A program made the translations under genes and the position numbers. Below, one piece after another: positions 16,874 through 26,023 of a stretch of 64,000 nucleotides of DNA. Within the stretch, counting starts at the first letter, position 1. Each line of letters begins with the position of its first letter. The DNA lies in contig NZ_JAEDAL010000002.1 in assembly GCF_016093295.1 (NCBI RefSeq), positions 248,001 through 312,000 of the forward strand. The letters are read 5' to 3'. The notes under the pieces are model-generated. The model ran no database searches. It saw only the letters and a list, made by a program, of their open reading frames with translations, and had not been told where the DNA came from. The stretch is from Inhella gelatinilytica. Lineage in GTDB: Bacteria; Pseudomonadota; Gammaproteobacteria; Burkholderiales; Burkholderiaceae_C.

Positions 16874-17475
16874 TCCTCATTAACTTACTTCCCTATCGGG
16901 AAGAGCGGCGAAAGTGGCGAAAGCAGGCCTTTTTTGCCGGCCTTGGCTTGTCGCTTGCGGCGGGTGTCGCATTGGGTGCATTGGGCTGGATCCTGCTTCA
17001 GTCATTGATTGACCATCAGCAATCGAGAAACGCCTTCTTGACCAGTCAGATCAAGACTCTGGACGAGCAGATCAAGGACATCGCAACGCTGCGCGAGGAA
17101 ATTGATGCGCTCACCCAACGGCAGAAGGCGGTTGAAGCCCTGCAGGCGGAGCGCAATACCCCTGTTCATCTTCTGAATGAACTGGCGAGGCTGACGCCAG
17201 AAGGTGTTTACCTTACGGCCCTGAAGCAAACTGATGGCAGCATCTTGCTTACCGGCTTGGCGCATACGCAAGAGCGAGTTTCTGAATATCTTCGGAATAT
17301 TGGGCGCGATGCGCAGTGGATCGAAAAGCCCGCTCTGCAGGAGGTCAAACTTACAAACGTGACCACCAATATCAAAGGTTCGAAGCGATTGTTCGAATTT
17401 TCGGTAAAAGTTACGTTGAAAGGTGCGCAGGGTGAGTCCGGGGGTGGGGCTGACAAGCAGCCCAAGAAAGGTTGA
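16870..17475 (+). CDS. pilN: Type IV pilus assembly protein PilN
   Basis: PilN is an inner-membrane protein that pairs with PilO and binds PilM through its cytoplasmic tail. The GTG at 16870, overlapping the pilM stop (GTGA), gives VILINLLPYREERRKWRK, the conserved INLLPYRE tail that docks on PilM, followed by one membrane helix (about residues 22-45). The periplasmic part has a coiled-coil-like region and the ferredoxin-like fold. An ATG at 16840 would add ten residues before the conserved tail and is less likely. Length 201 is normal. Confidence 0.93.
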   Translation: MILINLLPYREERRKWRKQAFFAGLGLSLAAGVALGALGWILLQSLIDHQQSRNAFLTSQIKTLDEQIKDIATLREEIDALTQRQKAVEALQAERNTPVHLLNELARLTPEGVYLTALKQTDGSILLTGLAHTQERVSEYLRNIGRDAQWIEKPALQEVKLTNVTTNIKGSKRLFEFSVKVTLKGAQGESGGGADKQPKKG

Positions 17476-17476
17476 T

Positions 17477-18169
17477 ATGGCGGAGCAAGCGATCAAACCG
17501 GATATGGCGAAGCGCCTTCAGAGTGCACTTGAGCAGTTCAAAGGCCTTGACCCCAATAAGCCTGAGAATTGGCCATTGCTGCCAAAACTGGCGGTTGGTG
17601 GTTTGCTGGCTTTGTCCACCCTGGTTGGGATTTACTTTCTTGTGCTATCTGACGAACAAGCGCGTCTTGAGTCTGAGATTGCTAACGAAGAAAAATTGAA
17701 GGCCGATTTCGTCGCGAAGGCGGCGACTGCGGCGAATCTTCCGGAGTTGCGCAAACAGAAAAGTCAGGTTGAGGAGTACGTTAGTCAGCTTGAAAAGCAG
17801 CTTCCGGCGAAGGCGGAAATGGATGCGCTTCTGTCGGACATCAATCAAGCTGGCGTGGGGCGTGGTTTGCAGTTTGAATTGTTTAAGCCTAGCTCGGAGG
17901 TCATTAAAGACTACTACGCTGAGCAGCCAATTGCCCTCAAGGTGGCTGGCCGCTATCACGACTTTGGCGCCTTCGTATCCGATGTCTCCAACCTGTCTCG
18001 AATTGTTACGCTGCACAATTTTCAGATAGCTCCTTATCAAGCGAAGGACCCTGGTGGGCTGTTGATGATGGAGTCAATTGCCAGAACCTATCGATATCTT
18101 GATCCGTCTGAAGTGGCGCAGGCGGCCAAGGCGAAGGCGGCTGCCAAAGCGGCGGGGGCAAAGAAATGA
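17477..18169 (+). CDS. pilO: Type IV pilus assembly protein PilO
   Basis: PilO forms the inner-membrane heterodimer with PilN and contacts PilP. The 230-residue protein starts at the ATG at 17477, two bases after the pilN stop. It has a cytoplasmic N-terminus, a membrane helix at about residues 33-55 (WPLLPKLAVGGLLALSTLVGIYFLVL region), a coiled-coil stretch with the LPxxAExDALLSDINQAG pattern, and the GRYHDFGAFVSDVSNL block typical of PilO. A lysine/alanine-rich tail ends the protein. Base composition begins to be more AT-rich here. Confidence 0.95.
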   Translation: MAEQAIKPDMAKRLQSALEQFKGLDPNKPENWPLLPKLAVGGLLALSTLVGIYFLVLSDEQARLESEIANEEKLKADFVAKAATAANLPELRKQKSQVEEYVSQLEKQLPAKAEMDALLSDINQAGVGRGLQFELFKPSSEVIKDYYAEQPIALKVAGRYHDFGAFVSDVSNLSRIVTLHNFQIAPYQAKDPGGLLMMESIARTYRYLDPSEVAQAAKAKAAAKAAGAKK

Positions 18170-18696
18170 AGCCAAACCGACGATTCCTGCTGTGCGGTGT
18201 AACGGTCTTGTTGACTGCCTGCGCATCGGACTTGGATTCCTTGCAGCAGTGGGCTGAGACGGAACGTCGAAATGCCCGACCGACTGTGAAGCCGCTCAGC
18301 GCGCCGAAGAAATTTACGCCGCAACCTTACTCCGAGTTATCCGCCGTCGAGCCATTCAGCTTTCAGAAATTGAATGTGGCCAATCAAACAGACGTTGTTC
18401 AAGCCAATTCGCCTATTGCTCAGGAGAAAAATCGTCGAGCGGAACCTCTGGAGGCCTATCCGCTCGACTCCATGCACATGGTTGGCAGCATGTACCGGGA
18501 TGGAGTTCGACAGGCGATTTTGAAGGTTGATAGCTTGCTTTATTACGTCAAGCCGGGAAATTATGTGGGACAAAACTTTGGCCGCATCATGAAAGTGGAT
18601 GAGGCTGAGATCACGATCCGTGAGATCGTCCAAGATCCCGCCGGGGACTGGGTAGAGCGAATCAGTACGCTGACTCTTCAGGAGGCAGCACGATGA
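18166..18696 (+). CDS. pilP: Type IV pilus lipoprotein PilP
   Basis: PilP is an inner-membrane lipoprotein that connects PilN/PilO to the PilQ secretin. The 176-residue protein has signal peptide MKPNRRFLLCGVTVLLTA with a lipobox ending at Cys19 (LTAC). A disordered linker with KKFTPQPYS follows, and the C-terminal beta domain is seen as LDSMHMVGSMYRDGVRQAILKVD and VGQNFGRIMKVDEAEITIREIVQD. It overlaps pilO (ATGA) and pilQ (ATGA), so the five genes are tightly coupled. Confidence 0.95.
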   Translation: MKPNRRFLLCGVTVLLTACASDLDSLQQWAETERRNARPTVKPLSAPKKFTPQPYSELSAVEPFSFQKLNVANQTDVVQANSPIAQEKNRRAEPLEAYPLDSMHMVGSMYRDGVRQAILKVDSLLYYVKPGNYVGQNFGRIMKVDEAEITIREIVQDPAGDWVERISTLTLQEAAR

Positions 18697-20849
18697 AAAC
18701 AAAGCAGGAGAACCATGTGAAGCGATGTGCAACTGCGCTGTTGATGGCAGCCTTGACCCTTCCTGGACTGGCTTGGGCGCAAAACGCCATTCGCTCAATT
18801 CAAGCCAATCAGCAAGCTGGCTCTGAAATCTTGAGAATTGAATTCGACAAGCCGCTGATCGAGGTTCCCCGGGGATTCACGATGCAGTCACCTGCTCGAA
18901 TCGCCATCGATCTTCCGGGCGTCGTCAATGGGCTCGGTCGAAATTCTGTCGAAATTGGGCAAGGCAATGTTCAGTCCGCAGCGGTGGCTCAAGGGGCTGA
19001 TCGAGCGCGCTTGGTCCTGAACCTTCGCCAAGCCTCCGGTTACCGGGCGGAAATCCAAGACAAGGCGCTGATTTTGGTGCTGGATTCGGCGGCCAGTGCT
19101 GGTGCGTCGGCTGCCGCCCCAGTTCAGCATTTCGCACCGAGTCAAAACGATGCCGTGCAAGCGCTTCGCGACTTGGACTTCCGCCGCGGTGTGGATGGCG
19201 CTGGTCGTGTGGTTGTTGGCTTACCCAGCGCCCAAGTGGGTGTCGACATTCAGCAGCAAGGTCAGCGTTTGGTTCTGGAGTTCCCCAAAACCAACCTGCC
19301 TGCCAACCTGCGGAAGCGGTTTGATGTCGTGGACTTCGGAACCCCGATTCAGAGCATGGTTGCATCGCAGCTTAATGACCGCGTGCGAATTGTCGTGGAG
19401 CCCAAGGGGGACTGGGAGCATTCGGCGTACCAAAGTGATAACCAGTTTGTTTTGGAGGTTCGTTCGGTAAAGCCAAGCCCTAATAAATTGACGCAGGGAT
19501 CGGGATTTTCTGGTGAAAAAGTTTCGTTCAATTTCCAGAATATTGAGGTCCGCGCACTGTTGCAAGTTATCGCAGACTTCACCCAGTTCAATGTGGTGAC
19601 CAGCGATACGGTTACCGGTTCTATCACTCTTCGACTGAAGGATGTGCCTTGGGACCAAGCATTGGAGATTATTCTCCAAGCAAAAGGGCTGGGGTTGCGC
19701 AAGAGTGGCAATGTGCTTTGGATTGCTCCTAAGGAAGAGTTGGCAACCCGTGAAAAAGCCGATCTCGAGGCCAAGGCTGCTGTTGCCCAGTTGGAGCCCA
19801 CGCGAACCCAGGCCTTTGTGTTGAACTACACCAAGGCAGAGGATGTGGCGAAGGGTCTAACGGGAACAGTCGTTAGTGGGGCAGGCGGTTCTAGCACAGG
19901 GGCGGATAAGACGGCGAGGGTGCTTTCTTCCCGGGGCAGCGTTCTGTTCGAGCCGCGTACTAATCAGATCTTTGTAACCGATATTGCTTCAAAGTTGGAA
20001 GAGGTTCAGGGCCTGATCCAGCGTATTGATATACCAGTTCGGCAGGTTCTTATCGAAGCGCGTATTGTTGAGGCCGATGATAAATTCGGTAAATCCCTTG
20101 GCGTGAAGTTGGGTGCATCGGACGCTCGAGGGTTGCAGGGTGGTATTCCTGGATACTCGGTCGGTGGTGGGAATTATTTGACATTTGGTGGAACCTACAG
20201 TGGGGTTGGTTATCAAACGGGACAGACAGGTTCTGTCGATTTTGGTAACACGCAGTTCGTTAATCTCCCGGCGACGACTATTAACAATGTTAATGCGGCT
20301 TCGATCGCGGCGACGCTATTTAGCGCCTCGGCTAATAGATTTTTGAATCTCGAACTATCGGCTTTGGAGGCTGATGGCAAAGGGAAAATAGTATCGAGTC
20401 CTCGTGTCATTACCGCTGACAAGATTAAAGCTTTAATTGAGCAGGGTGAGGAAATTCCCTATCAAACAGCTACTGGATCGGGTGCGACAGCTATTACCTT
20501 CAAGAAAGCTGTGTTGAAGTTGGAAGTGACGCCCCAAATCACGCCGGAAGGCGGTGTGATTTTGGATGTGGATGTGAATAAGGATAGTCGCGGGGTTCTA
20601 ACTCCGGCGGGCTATGCCATCAACAACAAACATGTGAAAACACAAGTTCTAGTGGAGAATGGTGGAACTGTTGTAATTGGTGGGATTTTCACGCAAGAAG
20701 AGATTGATTCGGTTAGCAAAGTGCCTGTTCTTGGTGACATTCCGTACATGGGTGCGCTTTTCCGTAATAAGTCTAAACTGGCGAATAAAACGGAGCTCTT
20801 GATTTTCCTGACTCCTAAAGTGGTCAGTGATCGAGCCGGTTTGCAGTAA
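18693..20849 (+). CDS. pilQ: Type IV pilus secretin PilQ
   Basis: PilQ forms the outer-membrane gate for the pilus. The 718-residue precursor has a signal peptide (MKRCATALLMAALTLPGLAWAQ after a short extra segment), two AMIN domains (about 30-250), the secretin N0/N1 region (GEKVSFNFQNIEVRALLQVI onward) and a C-terminal secretin domain ending with VPVLGDIPYMGALFR. Two starts are plausible: ATG 18693 with AGGAGG seven bases upstream and overlap with the pilP stop, and GTG 18717 with AGGAG six bases upstream, which gives a shorter and more usual signal peptide. The second half is visibly AT-rich. Confidence 0.96.
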   Translation: MKTKQENHVKRCATALLMAALTLPGLAWAQNAIRSIQANQQAGSEILRIEFDKPLIEVPRGFTMQSPARIAIDLPGVVNGLGRNSVEIGQGNVQSAAVAQGADRARLVLNLRQASGYRAEIQDKALILVLDSAASAGASAAAPVQHFAPSQNDAVQALRDLDFRRGVDGAGRVVVGLPSAQVGVDIQQQGQRLVLEFPKTNLPANLRKRFDVVDFGTPIQSMVASQLNDRVRIVVEPKGDWEHSAYQSDNQFVLEVRSVKPSPNKLTQGSGFSGEKVSFNFQNIEVRALLQVIADFTQFNVVTSDTVTGSITLRLKDVPWDQALEIILQAKGLGLRKSGNVLWIAPKEELATREKADLEAKAAVAQLEPTRTQAFVLNYTKAEDVAKGLTGTVVSGAGGSSTGADKTARVLSSRGSVLFEPRTNQIFVTDIASKLEEVQGLIQRIDIPVRQVLIEARIVEADDKFGKSLGVKLGASDARGLQGGIPGYSVGGGNYLTFGGTYSGVGYQTGQTGSVDFGNTQFVNLPATTINNVNAASIAATLFSASANRFLNLELSALEADGKGKIVSSPRVITADKIKALIEQGEEIPYQTATGSGATAITFKKAVLKLEVTPQITPEGGVILDVDVNKDSRGVLTPAGYAINNKHVKTQVLVENGGTVVIGGIFTQEEIDSVSKVPVLGDIPYMGALFRNKSKLANKTELLIFLTPKVVSDRAGLQ

Positions 20850-20864
20850 TCAAGGGGTAAGGCA

Positions 20865-23800
20865 ATGTTTGGCTTTGTAAGTGCAATGTCTCAGGCTTGG
20901 AATCGAGCCGTTGCTTCGATCTTGCTCCTGTCCGGGCTTCTGTTGCTGAGCGCCTGCGGGGGGGGTGGTGGCGCACCGGGGGCGCCGGTCAACGGTGGAG
21001 GAGGTGGAACGACACCAGGCACGGATGCGCTGAGCGTTTCTCTGGTGCTAACTTCTTCTTCTGTTTCCCAGGCCAATCCGGCCACTGCAACCGCAACGGT
21101 GACGACCGCAGCTGGCGCGCCAGCCAGCGGGGTCTTGGTGAGTTTTGCGGTGGGGGAGGGCGTGGGCAAAGTCAGCGCACCCTCTGGTTTGACGGACGCA
21201 AGCGGTCGCACGACTGTGGTTCTGGCGCCATTGACGACCACGTCTGTGGGCGCAGACTTCCTAACCGCAACCATTAAGCAGGGCGACAAGACCTACACAG
21301 CCAAAATCGGCTATCAAGTTAATGCAAGTGCGCCGGCTGTCGTGCAAGTGACCTTGGGCTCCAGTACCTTGACGCCCGGTGCTCAGGTGGATGTCATCGC
21401 GACGCTCAAATCAAGCGCAGGCGCTCCGATCACGAACACGGTGGTGAACTTCACCTCGACCTTGAAGGCCGTTCAATTGAGTGCGCCGAGTGCGCTCACG
21501 AACAGTTTGGGTCAGGCTGTTGTCAAGGCAACGGTGCCCGCCGGAACTTCAGGTGCGGGTTCGATTGGCGCAGCCGCTCTGGTGCAGGGGGCCGATGTCA
21601 GCGCCAGTGCGAATTTCCAAACGGGCTCTGCCACTGTTGGCACTCTCAGTCTGGCCCTGCCGGAAGAGTTGGGGTCAGGTCAGTCCATCAACGCAACGGC
21701 GACTTTGGTTGATGCCGCTGGGGCGCCAATCAAGGGTGCAGTCATTAATTTCAGAGCCCTGAACGGCATCGCAACGACCGATCGCCCCAGCGATGTCACG
21801 ACTGCCGCCGGTGTTGCGCAAGCTGCTGTGGTCAAGGCCGCGCCGACGGCTGTCGGCGCGGAGGTTGTGGAAGTCCGCGCCACGGTCGCCGGGGTAGAAC
21901 TCGTGGCCAGCCGTACATTGCGCGTGACCACGAGCACGACCTCGGCGGCTCGAATCGTGATTCAGATGCCGACGAACCCCGTGACGGCCACGCAGCCGGG
22001 CGAGGCCATCGTTACGGTATTTAAAGCGAACGACTTGCGGGCTGCGAATACGGTTGTCAATCTCAGTACCAAATATGACATCGGCAAGGCCAGTCGCATG
22101 ACCGATTTGACCAACGGTCAAGGGCAAGTGACTGTTCAGCTGCAGGCCAAGAGCTCAACGGCAAGTGGTGCTGACGAGCTCGTGGTTACCTCGGAGGTGG
22201 ATGGGGTGACGGTGACGGGGAGTGCACCCTTCCGGGTGAACTCCATCGCGGCCGGTACGCTGAACCTGGAGTTGTTGGACATCAATGGCAACAAAACGAC
22301 CACGGTCACCAGCGGAAGCCCTGCAACGGCACGGGCTGTCTTGCGAACCGATGGCGGTGCCCCGGTGCCCGGTGTGGTGGTGAGCTTCTCTACCCTCTTG
22401 GGCTATGGCAGTTTTAGTGCGATGACCGCGTTGACGGATGCCAACGGCGCGGCTGCGGTTCAGCTTCGGCCGGCTACAACCAGTACTTCGGGGGCAGATA
22501 CCGTGGTCGCTCGCGCCACGCTGAACGGAACCGCATTGGCTGCGAACGCAGGGTTCCAGTTGACGGCGACCAACGTGGCGATCGGCTCGGTGCTGGTGAA
22601 TCCCGCTTTGCCGGCGCAAGTCGCTGCCTATGGACAAGCCGAAGTCACGGTTAACCTGACGGGAACCGTGCCGGCCGAACCGGTGGTTGTTTCCGCAACC
22701 AGCAGTTGTATTGGTGAAGGTAAGGCGACGCTGTTGCCCGCTACGGTTTCGACCACGACGGGAGTCGCTCGGTTTACCTACCGCGATGCGGGTTGCGGGG
22801 CCGTGCGAACCACCGACAGTTTGCAGATCAGTGTGGCAGGAACGGCGGCGAATGCCACCGCAACGATTGGTCTGACGTCCCCGGCGGTGTCCGCCATCAA
22901 CTTCACATCGGCGACGCCGGCTACGATCTATCTGAAGGGCTCCGGATACACCGAGAACTCGACGGTTCGTTTTCAAGTCAAGGATGCCAATGGCAATGGT
23001 CTGCCCGCACGTTGCGCCCAATTTGAATTGGTGAGCTTCGCTGGTGGCCTGTTGATGGAAGATGGAACTGCGCCTGTTCGGCGGAAGTCCGACGCCAACG
23101 GGGACTTCTTCCTTCGCATCAATTCCGGAACGGTGCCCACGCCGGTTCGGGTGCGGGCGACCCTGGTCAACGATGCGAATGACCAGTGCGGCGGCGGTAC
23201 GGTGTCGAATATTTCGACTGTGTCCAGTGGGCTTTCTATCGCCGTGGGGCTGCCCTCGCAGTTGAATTTTTCGTTGTCACAACAAGCAATCAATATCGAG
23301 GGTTATGACCGCGACGGTACTTCGAACACTTACACCATCATCGCGTCTGACCGTTTGGCCAACCCCGTGCCCCAAGACACGGCGATTAACTTTGTGGCGG
23401 AGGGCGGCGGTCAGATTCAACCCACTGGCTTCATCAAGGTCGGGGGCGATGGCCTGGCTCGCGCAACCGTGAATTACGTGAGTTCGGAGCCGCGCCCCCG
23501 CGATGGGCGGATCACGATCCTGGCTTATGCCTTGGGCGAAAAGAGCTTCCTGGATTTGAACGGCAATAACCAGTTCGACACGGGCGAGCCCTTCCAGGAT
23601 CTTGGCGATGTGTTTATCGATCGATTGTTCAACGTTGTGTACACCAGCGGAAACCAAATTTCTGCCGGCTTTAACTCGACCGAAGATCAACTGATTTCCC
23701 TGCAGTTGCCCAATGTCGATTACAAGTCCTGCGAAGCACCGGGTTCTTCGTTGCTGTGGCTGAGTACCTCCATCCCGTCCCTGAACACGGGCAGTCGATG

Positions 23801-24329
23801 TACGGCTTCGATGCGGGCTTACGTCCGACGCGCGACGCAGACCATTCTTTCGACGTCTGCCGCCAATCCAGTGTGGGGGACCCGCCTGCCGCAGGGCAGC
23901 TACGTGGATGCGGGTAGTAGTTGCCCGGTTCCGATTACACGATTGACGGGTTATGACGGGAACGAAGTCCCCTCTACCACGACAATCTTCCCGACCGGGA
24001 CCACAAAGCTGTATGGCCAAGGGGTTGCGGGAGGCCTCTCGTTCCTCGCTGCGGACGCGAATGCCATTGCATTCAATCCGATGGCTGCGGGTACGACCGT
24101 TACGGCAAGTGGTACGGAAGGCTTGACGGTGGCGGTTGTGGGCGGATCGCCTGTGCCCAGCACGGGCAGTCCCAGCGGCGTTTACTTAAGTTATAAATTC
24201 GACCTGTCAAAAGCGGATGAAGGCGTCGCCACGGTTACGTTGCGCAGCCCTATTACTGGAACAGGCACAACGTTCTCGCAGTTCATCAGCACTCGAGCAG
24301 TTCCAACTGGAATGATCAGTTGCCCTTGA
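20865..24329 (+). CDS. Large Ig-like (Big/invasin-type) repeat lipoprotein of unknown role
   Basis: A 1154-residue surface or periplasmic lipoprotein. The signal peptide (residues 1-30) ends in lipobox LSAC with Cys31, followed by a glycine linker. From about residue 58 to 690 there are roughly six repeats of about 100 residues with the bacterial Ig-like group 1 pattern: G.P..G..V.F, then G.ASxLTDANGxAxVxL and T.xGADxVxAxA. A further repeat-like region and a unique C-terminal half follow, with several Cys residues and an Asp-rich loop (DLNGNNQFDTGEPFQDLGD) that resembles a calcium-binding loop. The gene lies 15 bp after pilQ, and aroK starts within its last codons, so it is embedded in the pilus/aro operon. 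Adhesion or pilus-related function is only inferred. Confidence 0.85.
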   Translation: MFGFVSAMSQAWNRAVASILLLSGLLLLSACGGGGGAPGAPVNGGGGGTTPGTDALSVSLVLTSSSVSQANPATATATVTTAAGAPASGVLVSFAVGEGVGKVSAPSGLTDASGRTTVVLAPLTTTSVGADFLTATIKQGDKTYTAKIGYQVNASAPAVVQVTLGSSTLTPGAQVDVIATLKSSAGAPITNTVVNFTSTLKAVQLSAPSALTNSLGQAVVKATVPAGTSGAGSIGAAALVQGADVSASANFQTGSATVGTLSLALPEELGSGQSINATATLVDAAGAPIKGAVINFRALNGIATTDRPSDVTTAAGVAQAAVVKAAPTAVGAEVVEVRATVAGVELVASRTLRVTTSTTSAARIVIQMPTNPVTATQPGEAIVTVFKANDLRAANTVVNLSTKYDIGKASRMTDLTNGQGQVTVQLQAKSSTASGADELVVTSEVDGVTVTGSAPFRVNSIAAGTLNLELLDINGNKTTTVTSGSPATARAVLRTDGGAPVPGVVVSFSTLLGYGSFSAMTALTDANGAAAVQLRPATTSTSGADTVVARATLNGTALAANAGFQLTATNVAIGSVLVNPALPAQVAAYGQAEVTVNLTGTVPAEPVVVSATSSCIGEGKATLLPATVSTTTGVARFTYRDAGCGAVRTTDSLQISVAGTAANATATIGLTSPAVSAINFTSATPATIYLKGSGYTENSTVRFQVKDANGNGLPARCAQFELVSFAGGLLMEDGTAPVRRKSDANGDFFLRINSGTVPTPVRVRATLVNDANDQCGGGTVSNISTVSSGLSIAVGLPSQLNFSLSQQAINIEGYDRDGTSNTYTIIASDRLANPVPQDTAINFVAEGGGQIQPTGFIKVGGDGLARATVNYVSSEPRPRDGRITILAYALGEKSFLDLNGNNQFDTGEPFQDLGDVFIDRLFNVVYTSGNQISAGFNSTEDQLISLQLPNVDYKSCEAPGSSLLWLSTSIPSLNTGSRCTASMRAYVRRATQTILSTSAANPVWGTRLPQGSYVDAGSSCPVPITRLTGYDGNEVPSTTTIFPTGTTKLYGQGVAGGLSFLAADANAIAFNPMAAGTTVTASGTEGLTVAVVGGSPVPSTGSPSGVYLSYKFDLSKADEGVATVTLRSPITGTGTTFSQFISTRAVPTGMISCP

Positions 24330-24868
24330 AGCTGGCATTGATCGGCCTGCCCGGCAGCGGAAAATCCAGCGTTGCCAAACACCTCGCCCAGCATTACCGC
24401 TGGGCGCAGGTGGACACCGATCAGGTATTCGAATCGCGAGTGGGTATGCCTATTCGCGATTTTTTTTCTGCCCACGGCGAAGCGGCCTTTCGAGACTTAG
24501 AGACCGAGGTACTTGCTGATTGCCTTCAGCGGCCCGGACCGCTGGTCTTGGCCACAGGTGGTGGGATCGTTTTGCGACCCGAAAATCGGCAGTTGCTGCG
24601 CAAGCAATCCTTGGTGTTTTTTCTCAAGCAGCGACCAGAAGAATTGGCGCGTCGGCTGAAAACCGACACCAAGCGGCCGCTGTTGCAAGGCGGTGATGCG
24701 TTGGCGAAGCTGCGCGATCTGGCTGGTGTGCGGGATCCGCTTTATCGTCAATCGGCGCATTACACCGTCGAGGCTCAACGGCCCACGGTGGCAGCCGTCG
24801 TGCAGTGGATATGTATGCAGCTGGAGTTGGCGGGGCATGCCCCGGTGGCTCCTACACTGGAGCCATGA
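24320..24868 (+). CDS. aroK: Shikimate kinase
   Basis: AroK phosphorylates shikimate in the aromatic amino acid pathway. The 182-residue protein has Walker A GLPGSGKSSVA, the shikimate-binding DTDQVFE and FRDLE..VL segments, ATGGGIVL, and the lid arginine in TKRPLL. There is no ATG; TTG at 24320 has GGAA seven bases upstream, and TTG at 24326 overlaps the preceding stop (TTGA). Both would couple its translation to the long lipoprotein gene. The aroK-aroB pair after pilQ is conserved in proteobacteria. Confidence 0.95.
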   Translation: MPLKLALIGLPGSGKSSVAKHLAQHYRWAQVDTDQVFESRVGMPIRDFFSAHGEAAFRDLETEVLADCLQRPGPLVLATGGGIVLRPENRQLLRKQSLVFFLKQRPEELARRLKTDTKRPLLQGGDALAKLRDLAGVRDPLYRQSAHYTVEAQRPTVAAVVQWICMQLELAGHAPVAPTLEP

Positions 24869-26022
24869 CAGTCCAGCCAACGCGATTCGACTCCCCCCGC
24901 CTCTCTGACTTCGATCTGAGCGTGGAGGGCATTCCCCGGCTCGAAGTGGTTTTGGCTGAACGTTCCTATGGGATTGAGATCGGTGCCGGCAGTTGGGCAG
25001 AGCGGATTGCTCGTACACCGAACCTGAAGAGCCCGCTGGCGGTGGTGGTGACCAACCCCACGGTACACGCCTTGCACGGTGCGGCGCTGGAGGCCGCCCT
25101 CTGGCCCGCTTTCAAGCGCGTGGAGGTTCGCGAAGTCCCCGATGGGGAATCCAGCAAACACTGGCCGTGTGTGAGCTGGCTCTGTGAAGAGCTGGCGTCA
25201 ATGGGCGCGGGGCGCGACGTCTTGTTGGTTGCGTTGGGTGGCGGGGTGATTGGGGACCTGACGGGTTTCGTGGCGTCGATTTATATGCGCGGCGTCCGTT
25301 TTTTACAGGTCCCAACGACCCTCTTGGCGCAGGTGGACTCTTCCGTCGGGGGGAAGACCGGCATTAACTTGCCGCAGGGCAAGAACCTGGTGGGCGCCTT
25401 CCATCAGCCCGCTGCCGTTTGGGCGGATTCGACGGTACTCGGCACCCTGCCTGCTCGGGAGTACGCTGCGGGGCTCGCGGAAGTGATCAAGTACGGCCCC
25501 ATCGCAGACTTGGCATTTTTTGAGTGGCTTGAAGCCAACATGCCACGGTTGGTCGCTCGGGATCCGCAAGCGATCGGCGTTGCGGTGCGACGGAGTTGCG
25601 AGATCAAAGCGGCCATTGTGGCCATGGACGAGCGGGAAGACGGCATTCGGGCGGTTCTGAATTTCGGGCACACGTTTGGCCACGGATTGGAGCGGGGTTT
25701 GGGCTATGGAGCTTTGCTGCACGGGGAGGCGGTGGGTATTGGCATGTTGATGGCGACTCGGCTGTCGGTGGCGCACTTGGGCTTGGACAATTCGTATCTC
25801 GACCGACTTGAACGTCTGCTCGCTGCGGCCGGTTTGCCGACCGAAGTGCAAGGGTGGAGCCCACAGCAATTGCTAGCCTGGATGCGAACGGACAAAAAGG
25901 CTGTCGCTGGGGCGATCCGGTACGTGGTGATCCCTAAGTGGGGCGAGGCTGCTCTTGCCAGCGTTGCGGATGAAGCCGTGCTCCAGGTGCTCGATGACAC
26001 GGTCAGGGCCATGCGGGGCTGA
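24865..26022 (+). CDS. aroB: 3-dehydroquinate synthase
   Basis: AroB converts DAHP to 3-dehydroquinate using NAD and a divalent metal, the second step of the shikimate pathway. The start at 24865 overlaps the aroK stop (ATGA) and gives 385 residues, with an N-terminal extension of about 20 residues over most AroB proteins. Motifs include DGESSKHWP, GGGVIGDLTGFVAS, PTTLLAQVDSSVGGKTGIN, and the metal-binding NFGHTFGHGLE and LHGEAVGIGM. It is followed closely by dgt. Confidence 0.97.
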   Translation: MTVQPTRFDSPRLSDFDLSVEGIPRLEVVLAERSYGIEIGAGSWAERIARTPNLKSPLAVVVTNPTVHALHGAALEAALWPAFKRVEVREVPDGESSKHWPCVSWLCEELASMGAGRDVLLVALGGGVIGDLTGFVASIYMRGVRFLQVPTTLLAQVDSSVGGKTGINLPQGKNLVGAFHQPAAVWADSTVLGTLPAREYAAGLAEVIKYGPIADLAFFEWLEANMPRLVARDPQAIGVAVRRSCEIKAAIVAMDEREDGIRAVLNFGHTFGHGLERGLGYGALLHGEAVGIGMLMATRLSVAHLGLDNSYLDRLERLLAAAGLPTEVQGWSPQQLLAWMRTDKKAVAGAIRYVVIPKWGEAALASVADEAVLQVLDDTVRAMRG

Positions 26023-26023
26023 G

